40,244 nt of DNA from Burkholderiales bacterium (GTDB lineage Bacteria > Pseudomonadota > Gammaproteobacteria > Burkholderiales > SG8-39): the NCBI GenBank assembly GCA_014860395.1, contig JACZJU010000270.1:1-40244 (forward strand), read 5' to 3'. Both the position numbers and the translations under genes were made by a program. The notes beneath the pieces are model-generated. The model was given only the letters and a program-made list of their open reading frames with translations, was not told the DNA's origin and searched no databases. Of this stretch, positions 18,097 through 25,792 are shown piece by piece (the first letter of the stretch is position 1; every line of letters begins with the position of its first letter).

Positions 18097-18113
18097 CGCG
18101 CCCAGAGGGCGCG
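18097..18113. terminator. GC hairpin between convergent genes
   Basis: A perfect 7-bp stem, CGCGCCC/GGGCGCG with loop AGA, begins right after the nitroreductase stop codon and lies 30 bases from the mlaC-like stop codon. No T-tract on either side; a bidirectional terminator is plausible. Confidence 0.4.
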
Positions 18114-18142
18114 CGGACCCGGCGAACTTCCGATCCCCGCCT

Positions 18143-18841
18143 CTATTGCAGGCCGCCCTGAAACACGCTTTGGAAAATCGCGTACATCACCCGGGATTTT
18201 TCCCAGAACGCGGTCTTGATGGAATTGAACTTCGAGCCGCCCCCACGGTTCCGGTCCACGAGAAATTTGATCAGGCCGTCCACGCCGCCTTCGCGCACCT
18301 TTTCACCAAAGACGTCCCGATAGTTGGTTACCAGGCACACGCCCGCAACCTTGAGGCCGTAGATCTTCCAGCCCTGCGGCGTGCTTTCCATATCGTAGTC
18401 CACGACCATCCGTTCTTTCCCCGCTTGCGTCACCTCCGACCTGACGGTCGCGTCCGTCCCGGGCGACGTCGCGCGCAGTTGCTTGAAAACGATGGGTTCG
18501 CCGCGATATTGACCCAGGGCAGTCGAATACGTCCGCACCAGCAGCGTCCGGAACTCGTCGGTGATCACCCTCTGCTGTTCGGGCGTGGCCAGGTTCCAGT
18601 TGCGCGCTACGGCGAGCCGCGCCATGCGGACGAAATCGAACAGGGGCAGGACTTTGGTCTCGACCACAGCCGCAACTCTAGCCGCGTCCGCAGTCTTGGA
18701 TTCCCGGGTTTGCCCAAGCTCGTAGATGATCTCATCGGCAACCGAGCGCAGCAGCGCATCCGGCGCGCCTTGGGCAAGCGTTGCCGGTGCGGCGAGTGCC
18801 AATGCCACCAATAGTACGTATTTCGCCGCCAATTCGCGCAT
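18143..18841 (-). CDS. mlaC: MlaC-like phospholipid-binding ABC transporter periplasmic protein
   Basis: Periplasmic lipid carrier of the MlaC/Ttg2D family, 232 residues. In the Mla system MlaC shuttles phospholipids between the outer-membrane MlaA-porin complex and the inner-membrane MlaFEDB transporter. A signal peptide (MRELAAKYVLLVALALAAP, ending LAQG) is followed by family blocks KVLPLFDFVRMARLAVARNW, FRTLLVRTYS, VDYDMESTPQGWKIYGLKVAG and CLVTNYR. The start at 18841 is set by the signal peptide; the open frame runs to 19117. Unusually no mlaA, mlaD, mlaE or mlaF gene is near, so it is an orphan copy or acts with genes elsewhere. Confidence 0.88.
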   Translation of the reverse strand: MRELAAKYVLLVALALAAPATLAQGAPDALLRSVADEIIYELGQTRESKTADAARVAAVVETKVLPLFDFVRMARLAVARNWNLATPEQQRVITDEFRTLLVRTYSTALGQYRGEPIVFKQLRATSPGTDATVRSEVTQAGKERMVVDYDMESTPQGWKIYGLKVAGVCLVTNYRDVFGEKVREGGVDGLIKFLVDRNRGGGSKFNSIKTAFWEKSRVMYAIFQSVFQGGLQ

Positions 18842-19173
18842 TTCGCTTCCAGACCAGTGCGGGATCGGCCTACAGTGCGCGTCATCTCGGCGGCAGTCAA
18901 TTGGCCAAAAGGCCAAAATGGCGGTTTGTTGATCTAAGACAAGAGCCAATTCACACGCAATCCGGGCATTTGAGACGCTGGCGAACCATGGTTGCAAGTG
19001 GAAACAGACCGTTTCCGGCACGAGTTGATCGCCCAGGTGCGACACCTGGCCCCAGGGGGCGGCCGACGCAGCGCGGTGGTAAGATTTGCCATCGGCGCTT
19101 TTTTTTCGCACATTCAATGGCGCTTGCCGCTGACGCTAGACGCGGCTAACGCTGCCAGATCCAAGGAGAAAAC
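18842..19173. other. intergenic region between divergent mlaC-like and dsrE-like genes
   Basis: I see no gene in these 332 bases. It must hold both promoters. An eight-base T run (near 19099-19106) and the ribosome-binding site AAGGAG of the next gene at about 19163 are the only notable points. Confidence 0.4.
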
Positions 19174-19671
19174 ATGCGCAATTCCTGGCACTACCCGGTA
19201 TGTCTTGCGGCACTGGCGCTCGCCTTTGTTCATGGCAGCGCCATCGCCGCGGACGACAAGGCCGCGCTGGCCGGCCTGAAGGAGGTGAAGGTCGCCTTCG
19301 ACCTCAGGGAGGGCAATCCCTGGCTCCTGCTGCGCCGTATCGAGATCATCGATGAAACGCGGGAGTCCCTGCTGCATCAGGGCGTGACGCCGCATTTCAT
19401 TCTCGCCTTTCGCGGCCCAGCGACCAACCTGGTGCAGACCGACCCCGAAATGATCGAACCCAAGGATCGCGCAATGGCCGCGCGAATTGCGGCAAAGGTA
19501 AAACAGATGAGTTCGGCACCTGGCGTGGACGGCTTCGAGCAATGCGCGGTGGCAGCACGCGAACAGGGCACCGAAGTCGAGAAAGTGCTGCCGCAGATAC
19601 GCGTCGTCGGCAATGCCTTTATTTCACTCATGGCGTATCAGGCGAAGGGCTACGCCTATATCGCACCGTAA
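19174..19671 (+). CDS. periplasmic DsrE-like protein
   Basis: A 165-residue exported protein of the DsrE/DsrF-like fold, whose role is not known. A signal peptide (about 1-25, ending AIAADD) precedes KEVKVAFDLREGNP, a helix, THFILAFRGPA-like text (HFILAFRGPATNLV) and a final strand-helix with Ala/Gly-rich GNAFISLMAYQAKGYAYI, an order usual for exported DsrE-like proteins in betaproteobacteria. One Cys (QCAVAAREQG) sits where DsrE proteins often have their reactive Cys. The AAGGAG before ATG is strong. A good terminator follows, so it is probably monocistronic. Confidence 0.75.
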   Translation: MRNSWHYPVCLAALALAFVHGSAIAADDKAALAGLKEVKVAFDLREGNPWLLLRRIEIIDETRESLLHQGVTPHFILAFRGPATNLVQTDPEMIEPKDRAMAARIAAKVKQMSSAPGVDGFEQCAVAAREQGTEVEKVLPQIRVVGNAFISLMAYQAKGYAYIAP

Positions 19672-19681
19672 CAGGGCGTTG

Positions 19682-19705
19682 AAAAAGGGGGCACGCCCCC
19701 TTTTT
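19682..19705. terminator. intrinsic terminator after the dsrE-like gene
   Basis: A perfect 10-bp stem, AAAAAGGGGG (19682-19691) with CCCCCTTTTT (19696-19705) around the loop CACG, starts ten bases after the stop codon and ends in a T-run on the plus strand; the A-run on the other side makes it work both ways. Confidence 0.88.
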
Positions 19706-19722
19706 GTATCCCCCAATTCGGT

Positions 19723-19802
19723 GGCTGTCGAAATTCGCTTCCCTCTCAGGGCTTGTCATTTACACTTACAATCTTCCGCTAGGGAAGCGAATTTCAACAG
19801 CC
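19723..19802. repeat. 22-bp inverted repeat flanking a 36-base core
   Basis: Arms at 19723-19744 and 19781-19802 are complementary at 21 of 22 positions (one arm GGCTGTCGAAATTCGCTTCC, plus CT). The enclosed 36 bases code for nothing. The element lies between convergent genes just beyond a terminator. It could be a small palindromic extragenic element or the remains of a miniature mobile element; I see no target duplication. Confidence 0.7.
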
Positions 19803-19901
19803 TGCTAATCCCTTGCGCCGGAACTGCTCGGCCGATTGTCGTTTCGGCAATGCTGGAGCGCCCGCTTTCGCGAGCACGATGCCGGCCATCGCCGCGCCTG
19901 C

Positions 19902-20921
19902 TCAGTCTGCCGCCGTCTGTAGGCAGTTGCGCCCGGACTGCTTGGCGCGGTAAAGCGCCGCATCGGCCTGTCGCACAAGTTCTTCCGGAATGTGCTGCCT
20001 TGAAGGCACCACGCTGGCCACGCCAAGGCTGACGGTGACGATGCCGGGAGATGTTTCCGCGTGCGGCAGCGCCAGCGACCAGACGTCCTTTTGGATGCGC
20101 CGCGCGGTTTCCAATGCGCCATCCAGGCCCGCATCCGGCAGCAACACGACAAATTCCTCGCCGCCGTAGCGTGCCGGAAGTTCTCCCGCGCGCCGCCCCG
20201 CCTGTTCCAGCGCCCGCGCTAGCGCCCGCAGGCAGCCATCGCCGGCCAGGTGGCCGTAGTTGTCGTTAAAATGCTTGAAGTGGTCAACGTCGAGCAACAC
20301 CAGCGCCAAAGACGTGCCGGCGCGTTGTCCGCGGTTCCATTCCTGCGCGAGCATGCGGTCGAAATTGCGGCGATTGGCGATACCAGTCAACCCGTCGGTG
20401 TAGCTCAACTCCTCCAGCATGTCGTTGGCGTCTTCCAGCGCCCGGGTGCGCTCCTCGACCAGCGTCTCGAGCTCGCGGTTGCGCTCGTGCAATCCCTTGA
20501 TCGGGTAGACCTCGCCATCGCCGACCATGTGATAGGGGATGGAGATGCCGCTGTGCACTATCATCCAGTCCTCGCTTTCGCGCCGGAAGATCAGCACCAG
20601 CCGCGCCGTCTCCCTCGACAGGATGTGGTCGAGTATGGGAAGGTGAATGTGGAAGAAGGCGGTGACGACGACAACGTCGTCGCTGACATCCTGCATCGAC
20701 AGGTCCAGCATCTCGATGCGGATACGGCCACTCACCTGCGCGAAGTCCTGTCTGGTGATCCGCATCCACTCGTCCCTGTCCTTGACGAGAAAATCACCGC
20801 CGCCGGTATAGCCGCTGAAATCTTCACTGAAGCGCGCGGTCAGGCGGTCGTCGCGCGAAGCGTACATTTCAATGTACTCGTCGAACAGTGAATGGATCAG
20901 GCGCTCGCGTTCCGGTCGCAC
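19902..20921 (-). CDS. diguanylate cyclase with N-terminal NTF2/SnoaL-like domain
   Basis: Makes c-di-GMP from two GTP. The 339-residue protein has an N-terminal NTF2/SnoaL-like sensor region (about 1-130, with IHSLFDEYIEMYASRD and LIFRRESEDWMIVHSG), a short coiled coil (about 143-172) and a GGDEF domain (about 173-335). The catalytic motif is GGEEF at 253-257 and the metal-binding Asp211 is in LLDVDHFK. The inhibitory I-site position reads RAGE (244-247) instead of RxxD, so product inhibition is probably weak or absent. No membrane segments, so it is cytoplasmic. It is the last gene of a compact cupin-DUF2889-cyclase operon. Confidence 0.93.
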   Translation of the reverse strand: MRPERERLIHSLFDEYIEMYASRDDRLTARFSEDFSGYTGGGDFLVKDRDEWMRITRQDFAQVSGRIRIEMLDLSMQDVSDDVVVVTAFFHIHLPILDHILSRETARLVLIFRRESEDWMIVHSGISIPYHMVGDGEVYPIKGLHERNRELETLVEERTRALEDANDMLEELSYTDGLTGIANRRNFDRMLAQEWNRGQRAGTSLALVLLDVDHFKHFNDNYGHLAGDGCLRALARALEQAGRRAGELPARYGGEEFVVLLPDAGLDGALETARRIQKDVWSLALPHAETSPGIVTVSLGVASVVPSRQHIPEELVRQADAALYRAKQSGRNCLQTAAD

Positions 20922-20957
20922 GGGGCTGGCCTCTACGGGGGAGATCGAAAGCGCATG

Positions 20958-21587
20958 TTATCGCTCGGCCGGCGTTCGTCGCGGATCCGATGATCCGCCG
21001 GATTCCGGAGCGACCGCGGGCTCGTCGCCGGCGAGTTGCGGATACTCCGCCGCCAGCACCGGCCCGCCCTTGCGCCACGCATGGCAGCCGTCGACGAAGG
21101 CGAGGGTGCGCGCGTCGGGCCAGCGGCGCGGATCTTCGCCGTGCAGCCTTTGCCTGGCCAGGCGATCCGGATACGACGCCTGCATATAGGTGTTGCCCAC
21201 CTGGCCGAGGAGGTCGGTAAGATGCGTGCAGCCCAGCGTGCCACCGAGAACCTCTCTCACGGCGCGCGTGAAGCCGGGGCCGATGCGCAGGCCGATCAGT
21301 TTGCGATAGTCGGCGGCGACATCGCTGCACACCGGCCAAGGTGCGGCCATGGTCTTCGCTGAGGCGTCGCGTATTTGATACTCGTCGTCGATGACGACGC
21401 AAAGCGCAAGGTGGTGGATCAGTTCGCCCGAGGCCACGTCCGGCCGCGATCTGAACGGCACCGCCTGCCCCTTCTCATCGGCGACGCTGGCCTCGATCTG
21501 CCACAAGCCGTCGCGGCGCCGGTAGCCGCGGCAGATGATCTGCCGCGTATGCACCAATTCCTTGCCTTCATCGTGCTCGAGCAACAT
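20958..21587 (-). CDS. DUF2889 domain-containing protein
   Basis: A 209-residue cytoplasmic protein of the DUF2889 family, function unknown. The typical beginning RQIICRGYRRRDGLWQIEASV is followed by HLALCVVIDDEYQIRDASA and, later, GLRIGPGFTRAVREVLGG then GCTHLTDLLG; these ordered blocks define the family and contain conserved His and Cys residues. The tail (about 185-209) is Pro/Ser-rich. It lies 46 bases downstream of the cupin gene and 36 bases upstream of the diguanylate cyclase gene. Operon membership suggests a shared role, but none can be named. Confidence 0.85.
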   Translation of the reverse strand: MLLEHDEGKELVHTRQIICRGYRRRDGLWQIEASVADEKGQAVPFRSRPDVASGELIHHLALCVVIDDEYQIRDASAKTMAAPWPVCSDVAADYRKLIGLRIGPGFTRAVREVLGGTLGCTHLTDLLGQVGNTYMQASYPDRLARQRLHGEDPRRWPDARTLAFVDGCHAWRKGGPVLAAEYPQLAGDEPAVAPESGGSSDPRRTPAER

Positions 21588-21633
21588 CGATTTGTCCTTG
21601 TCGGGATCGATACCGACCTCCGTTTGCTTGCAG

Positions 21634-22311
21634 TCAGGTTATGGTCAGAAAGTTCGCGCCCATCGCGCCGACCTTCACGTAAATCAGCGCGCCTTCCGCA
21701 GCAGTGTAGGGCGTGTGCCGACTCCCGTGCGGATTGCGCAACCACGTGCCCGCAGGGTATGCGCCGTATTCATCACGAAAAACGCCCTCCAGGACCAGAA
21801 TCTCCTCCCCGCCGGGATGCGCATGCGTGTTGAAGCGCGTGTCCGGCGCCCAGCGCACCAGCGCGGTGCTGACGCCGTCGTGCGCATGCAGGGGCATGAC
21901 CGACAGTCCGGGAACCAGCCCAGGATGCCAGGTGGCCGCCGACGTATCGATGCGCACCGGCTGCGTGTCGTCCGCGGCAAACTGCCACAGCTTTACGAAC
22001 AGCGTGCAACCCTCGCGCGAGAACGGCGCGTGGCTGGTGCCCGGTGGATTGCGCACATAAACGCCGGCGGGGTAGTCGCCATTCTCGTCCGAGAATACGC
22101 CATCGAGCACGAGGATCTCCTCGCCGCCCTCATGCACATGGCGCTCGAAGCGCGAACCCGCGGCATAGCGCACGATGCTCGTCGCCCGCGCTACCTCGCC
22201 GCCGATCCGGTCCAGCATGCGCCGGTCCACGCCCGGCAGCGGCGACGCAGCCCAGACCGCGTCGGACGCGCTTTGCACCACGCGCTGGTCGAAATCGCTG
22301 TTCAGGTCCAT
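21634..22311 (-). CDS. double-cupin protein, ChrR-cupin-like
   Basis: A 225-residue protein made of two cupin domains. Each contains a nearly identical metal-site block: FERHVHEGGEEILVLDGVFS (about 57-76) and the related block beginning FNTHAHPGGEEILVLEGVF (about 160-178), each followed by YPAG, RNPxG and a distal His. All four metal ligands (three His, one Glu) are present in both. This resembles the cupin half of the anti-sigma factor ChrR, but the N-terminal zinc-binding sigma-binding domain is absent. ATG 22311 is chosen because residues before it in the open frame show no similarity. It is the first gene of the cupin-DUF2889-GGDEF operon. Confidence 0.87.
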   Translation of the reverse strand: MDLNSDFDQRVVQSASDAVWAASPLPGVDRRMLDRIGGEVARATSIVRYAAGSRFERHVHEGGEEILVLDGVFSDENGDYPAGVYVRNPPGTSHAPFSREGCTLFVKLWQFAADDTQPVRIDTSAATWHPGLVPGLSVMPLHAHDGVSTALVRWAPDTRFNTHAHPGGEEILVLEGVFRDEYGAYPAGTWLRNPHGSRHTPYTAAEGALIYVKVGAMGANFLTIT

Positions 22312-22700
22312 GGGGCGAAAGCCTACATCAAGATTGCGGTCATGGCACGATCGATCGGGTGCAAGCGCCGAATTTCCATCACAGCCGAGCGGAAGATAAA
22401 TGTCGATTCGTGCCGGATCGGCTTCAAGAGCCTGTTTCAAGATGAGGGGATGTCTCCCCTCACACCCCCCTAAGTTGAGTCGAAATTCAAGCTGCCTGCG
22501 CAGAACTCGCCGTATAGATGTTCAATATGGGCTTGCCATCAGGAAATCATGAGCTTACCGGCGATTCGCGGAAATATGCCTCCATTGCCTACTTCTCTCA
22601 CTGGCGGTTTGCCTGCCGTTTGCTACAATCTTTGCATACCTATGACTATCCACAGACATTTGCGGCACAGCCGCCGCTTCCGGCATAAAAGCGAAAGCGC
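22312..22700. promoter_or_regulatory. divergent intergenic region between cupin operon and HD-GYP gene
   Basis: No gene recognised in 389 bases. It contains a dispersed hairpin element (listed separately). Near 22601-22628 the sequence TGGCGGTTTGCCTGC has GG and GC ten bases apart, as in a sigma-54 promoter, and overlaps TACAAT, which could serve as a -10 for sigma-70. Either would drive the HD-GYP gene; neither match is good. Confidence 0.3.
22443..22462. repeat. dispersed palindromic element, copy 1
   Basis: TGAGGGGATGTCTCCCCTCA: 8-base arms around TGTC, followed by a C-rich tail. The same core recurs at 35934-35953 and, in altered form and opposite orientation, at 30336-30375. Confidence 0.7.
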
Positions 22701-23990
22701 ATGAACGAACCGCAAGCAAACCGGCACATGATCGGGATGGATCAGCTCTGCATCGGACTGCACATAAAGCTCGACAGTTGGCTCGGGCATCCGTTCCTGA
22801 TGAGCAACTTCAAGATCAAGAACCAGGGCCAGATCGACGCTCTGAGATCGATGGGGCTGACCGAGATAGAGTACTTTCCGAAGAAGAGCGATGCCAAGCC
22901 GATCGCGCCGGCGGCGGCCTCCGCGCCGGCGCCAACGCCAACGCCGGCGGAGTCCGCTGCCGCCGCGACGCTGAAGCAGTTGATGAAAGAAAAGAAAGAA
23001 CACATGGAGACGCTGCACACCGCGCGCGCGCGCATTCGCGCAGCGGAGAAAAAATACGCCGAAACGGCCAGCGCGGCCAAGAACATCATGCGCATTGCCG
23101 CCAACAAACCAATACAGGCGGCGGAGCAGGCCCAGGCAATCGCGAATGAGATGGCCGAGACCTTCCTGTCGGAGCAGCCCAACTACCTGCACCTGATGGA
23201 CGACAACGTGGCCGACGAGAGCGGCGTGTTTTTCCACCAGGTCAACGTATCGGTGCTTTCGCTGACCCTGGCGCGCGCCCTGGGGATCAACGACCCCGAA
23301 ATCACCCGCGACATCGCGCAGGGCGCCCTGCTGCACGACGTAGGCAAAGTGATGATCCCCAGCCAGGTGCTCCTCAAGGACGAGGGCCTGACGCAAGCCG
23401 AGATCAAGTTGCTGAATACGCATCCGGCCTACGGCATCAAGGTCATGCAGCCGGTCGAGTCGCTCTCGCCACGGGTGCGCGAAATCATTTTGTCCCATCA
23501 CGAGATGCTCGACGGCAGCGGCTTTCCCAGAGGCCTGAAAGGCGATGCCGTCAACAAGGCGGTGCGCATCGTGACCATCGCCAACGCCTACGACAACCTG
23601 TGCAATCAGCGCGTCGTTTCGCGCTCTAGGACCCCGTCGGAAGCCTTGGCGCACATGTACAAGAACGAACTGGCCAAGTTCGACGAGAAGGCGCTGTCGG
23701 CGTTCATCAAGGCGCTGGGCGTCTATCCGCCAGGCACCATCGTCCTGCTCAAGAGCGGCAGGGTCGGAATCGTCATGTCGGTCGATTCGACCGACCTGCT
23801 CTACCCCAATTTGATGGTTTACGATCAGTCCGTTCCGAAGGAGCAGGCCGCCATCGTCAATCTGCGCCGCGACCTGGACGACACCGTTGAACGCACGCTG
23901 CGCCCGTCGGCGCTGCCGCAGGTGATTCACGACTACCTGAGCCCGCGCAAACGCGTCTGCTATTTTGCCGACAACACGGTACCGGCCTGA
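22701..23990 (+). CDS. HD-GYP domain c-di-GMP phosphodiesterase with DUF3391 N-terminus
   Basis: Predicted to hydrolyse c-di-GMP. The 429-residue protein begins with a DUF3391-type region (about 8-60, MDQLCIGLHIKLD, then NFKIKNQGQIDALRSMGLTE), an Ala/Pro linker (about 66-90), a helical segment (about 90-155) and an HD-GYP domain (about 165-350). Visible metal ligands: H179, HD at 212-213 in LLHDVGK, H241, and HHE at 266-268. The GYP motif reads GFP (HHEMLDGSGFPRG), a known conservative change. A C-terminal beta-rich region (PPGTIVLLKSGRVGIV) follows. No membrane segment. It is divergent from an operon encoding a diguanylate cyclase. Confidence 0.94.
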   Translation: MNEPQANRHMIGMDQLCIGLHIKLDSWLGHPFLMSNFKIKNQGQIDALRSMGLTEIEYFPKKSDAKPIAPAAASAPAPTPTPAESAAAATLKQLMKEKKEHMETLHTARARIRAAEKKYAETASAAKNIMRIAANKPIQAAEQAQAIANEMAETFLSEQPNYLHLMDDNVADESGVFFHQVNVSVLSLTLARALGINDPEITRDIAQGALLHDVGKVMIPSQVLLKDEGLTQAEIKLLNTHPAYGIKVMQPVESLSPRVREIILSHHEMLDGSGFPRGLKGDAVNKAVRIVTIANAYDNLCNQRVVSRSRTPSEALAHMYKNELAKFDEKALSAFIKALGVYPPGTIVLLKSGRVGIVMSVDSTDLLYPNLMVYDQSVPKEQAAIVNLRRDLDDTVERTLRPSALPQVIHDYLSPRKRVCYFADNTVPA

Positions 23991-24124
23991 GACGCCGTTT
24001 CAGAATATCTGATGCAGCTAGCTGCGCGCGGCGGCGCCGCACCGACGTGGCCGACCAAATCCCATCCTGCTGCGCGCAAGTTACCCGGTAAACTGCGCAG
24101 ACTTCCCCGATCCGACCATAGAAC

Positions 24125-24613
24125 ATGAAGAAAAACGCCGAAGCAGCAATCGCGACAGATTTCGAGCCGGAATTCGTCGCCGGACTGACCAAGATCTTCG
24201 ACGAGATGATTCCCTTCAACCGCGTACTCGGCGTGAAGATCACCTCGCTGAAGGCGAGCGGCGTGAAAGGAAGAATAGACATGCGACCCGAATTGATCGG
24301 CCACTTCATTTCCAACCGGTTGCACGGCGGGGTCATCAGCGCAGGCCTGGACGCCATGGCCGGCGTCGCCGTGATGGCGGCGATCGGCACGCGCCACATG
24401 GACGAAGCGCCGGCGCAGCGGCTGCACCGCTTCGGCAAGCTCGGGACCATCGACTTGCGCGTCGACTTCCTGCGGCCCGCGACCGGCGATCATTTCGAGC
24501 TCCGCGCCAACGTGCTGCGCCTCGGCTCGCGCGTCGCGACGGCGCGCATGGAGTTTCTGGGCTCGGACGGAATGCTGCTTGCGACCGGTGCGGCGGCGTA
24601 CATCGTTTCCTGA
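24125..24613 (+). CDS. hotdog-fold thioesterase (PaaI-like)
   Basis: Probable acyl-CoA thioesterase of 162 residues. The hotdog central helix carries NRLHGGVISAGLDAMAGVAV, with the HGG motif found in PaaI/YigI-type thioesterases, followed by the strands GTIDLRVDFLRPATGDHFE and ATARMEFLGSDGMLLATG. The length fits a single-domain enzyme. It follows the HD-GYP gene by 134 bases on the same strand and is convergent with the methyltransferase gene. The acyl substrate is unknown. It is distinct from the YciA-type thioesterase at 4752. Confidence 0.86.
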   Translation: MKKNAEAAIATDFEPEFVAGLTKIFDEMIPFNRVLGVKITSLKASGVKGRIDMRPELIGHFISNRLHGGVISAGLDAMAGVAVMAAIGTRHMDEAPAQRLHRFGKLGTIDLRVDFLRPATGDHFELRANVLRLGSRVATARMEFLGSDGMLLATGAAAYIVS

Positions 24614-24660
24614 ATCCAGCGTTCTCCACCGCCAAGAGCGCAAGAGCGGGTTCGCGGCAG

Positions 24661-25329
24661 TTAACCCGGCTTGCGCACCACGAAAACGAGGAACGGCCAT
24701 AACGGCACCCCAATGCGCTTGCAGGAAATGAGTTCAGCACCCGCGGCGATCAAGGCTGGCAGCACATCAACAGGCCTGCACCCCAGACTTAACCAGTGCA
24801 GCTTCGAGACCGCGCCTTCGATACAGTCCGCCAGCATGCGTACCGGCCGCACCGGCGGAACCGAGGAATGCGCGGCACTCAGGAGCCTGCCCGGCTTGAG
24901 CACCCTGTACAACTCGAGCGCGCCTTGCGCCGGATCGTAGAGCGGGCAAAGACTGTAGGTCGAAAGCACCGCGTCGAAGCTCGCGTCGGGATAGGGCAAT
25001 GCCAGCATATCGCCAACCGTGAAATCCATGCGTGCGGCTAGACCTGCCTGCTCGGCTCTCGCGCGCGCCTGTTCGAGCATGCCCTCGCTCAGATCGAATA
25101 CGGTTACGTGCCCATCCGGACCTGCCTTGCGCGCCGCCAGGCGGCCGGTCAATCCGGTGCCGCCACCGGCATCGAGCACGCGATCGTTTTCCCGCACGCC
25201 TAGCTCAACGACCATGCGACGCCCGCGCTCATCGCTGCGAAAAGTCAGCAGCGCATGCTGCAGATCATACCGGTGTGCCGCATTATTGTAGACGCGACGC
25301 AACTCGCTTGAGCTCAATGCCTCACCCAT
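24661..25329 (-). CDS. class I SAM-dependent methyltransferase
   Basis: A 222-residue soluble methyltransferase of the UbiE/Methyltransf_11 type. Motif I is VLDAGGGTG (51-59), followed by an acidic residue in VFDLSEG, then DFTVGDMLALPYPDASFDAV, the motif II-III region with LPYPDxSFD typical of the UbiE group, and LYRVLKPGRLL. AAAGGAGAT before ATG 25329 is an excellent ribosome-binding site. Neighbours give no hint of a substrate; a quinone or small lipid is possible by similarity to UbiE but not shown. Confidence 0.87.
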   Translation of the reverse strand: MGEALSSSELRRVYNNAAHRYDLQHALLTFRSDERGRRMVVELGVRENDRVLDAGGGTGLTGRLAARKAGPDGHVTVFDLSEGMLEQARARAEQAGLAARMDFTVGDMLALPYPDASFDAVLSTYSLCPLYDPAQGALELYRVLKPGRLLSAAHSSVPPVRPVRMLADCIEGAVSKLHWLSLGCRPVDVLPALIAAGAELISCKRIGVPLWPFLVFVVRKPG

Positions 25330-25792
25330 CTCGCATCTCCTTTTACATAGGATTTGCCGATGTTCCGCCAGAAATTAACAGGACGGAGATTGCGCCATTG
25401 CTTGCTCAATCTACGCGCCAATTGCGCGAGCCGCAACTGACCCACGGTTAGACATGTCGTAAGGATGCCCCTAGTCGGGGGCAGCAGGCGACCTGTTGCC
25501 GCCTTTGGCACTGCCGATAGGCAAACGTCAGCTTTGTGGCAGCTACCAGATGCATATTGCCAGGGATAACGCTTCGGTTCATCGACCTGGGCAGACGCTC
25601 CTGATCTATCCAACATGAGGCAATCAGGGCCTCTGGCTGGAACGCCCACCGGCGAGATCAATGAAATAGCACTATCGCCCAAGCCGACGCTTTCAGGCGA
25701 GTTCGTCAGGTGACTCGGTCAGGTCGGGTCGTAGAAGATAGAAAGGAGTCTCGACTACCGACTTGGCGGAGACATTGGCGAGAGGCTCTCAG
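25330..25792. other. intergenic region without recognised gene
   Basis: These 463 bases lie between the methyltransferase start and the LysR stop. A minus-strand open frame of 122 codons (25314-25682) has no recognisable motif and codon use unlike its neighbours, so I do not call it. A small hairpin, CCCC-TAGTC-GGGG at about 25467-25480, is visible. Confidence 0.4.

Noticed and set aside
22601..22628. Sigma-54 promoter for the HD-GYP gene
   Set aside because: GG-N10-GC spacing is right but the flanking bases match poorly; kept only as a weak note in the intergenic entry.
25314..25682. 122-codon minus-strand frame upstream of the methyltransferase gene
   Set aside because: No ribosome-binding site, no motif, overlaps the start of the methyltransferase gene and has atypical composition.
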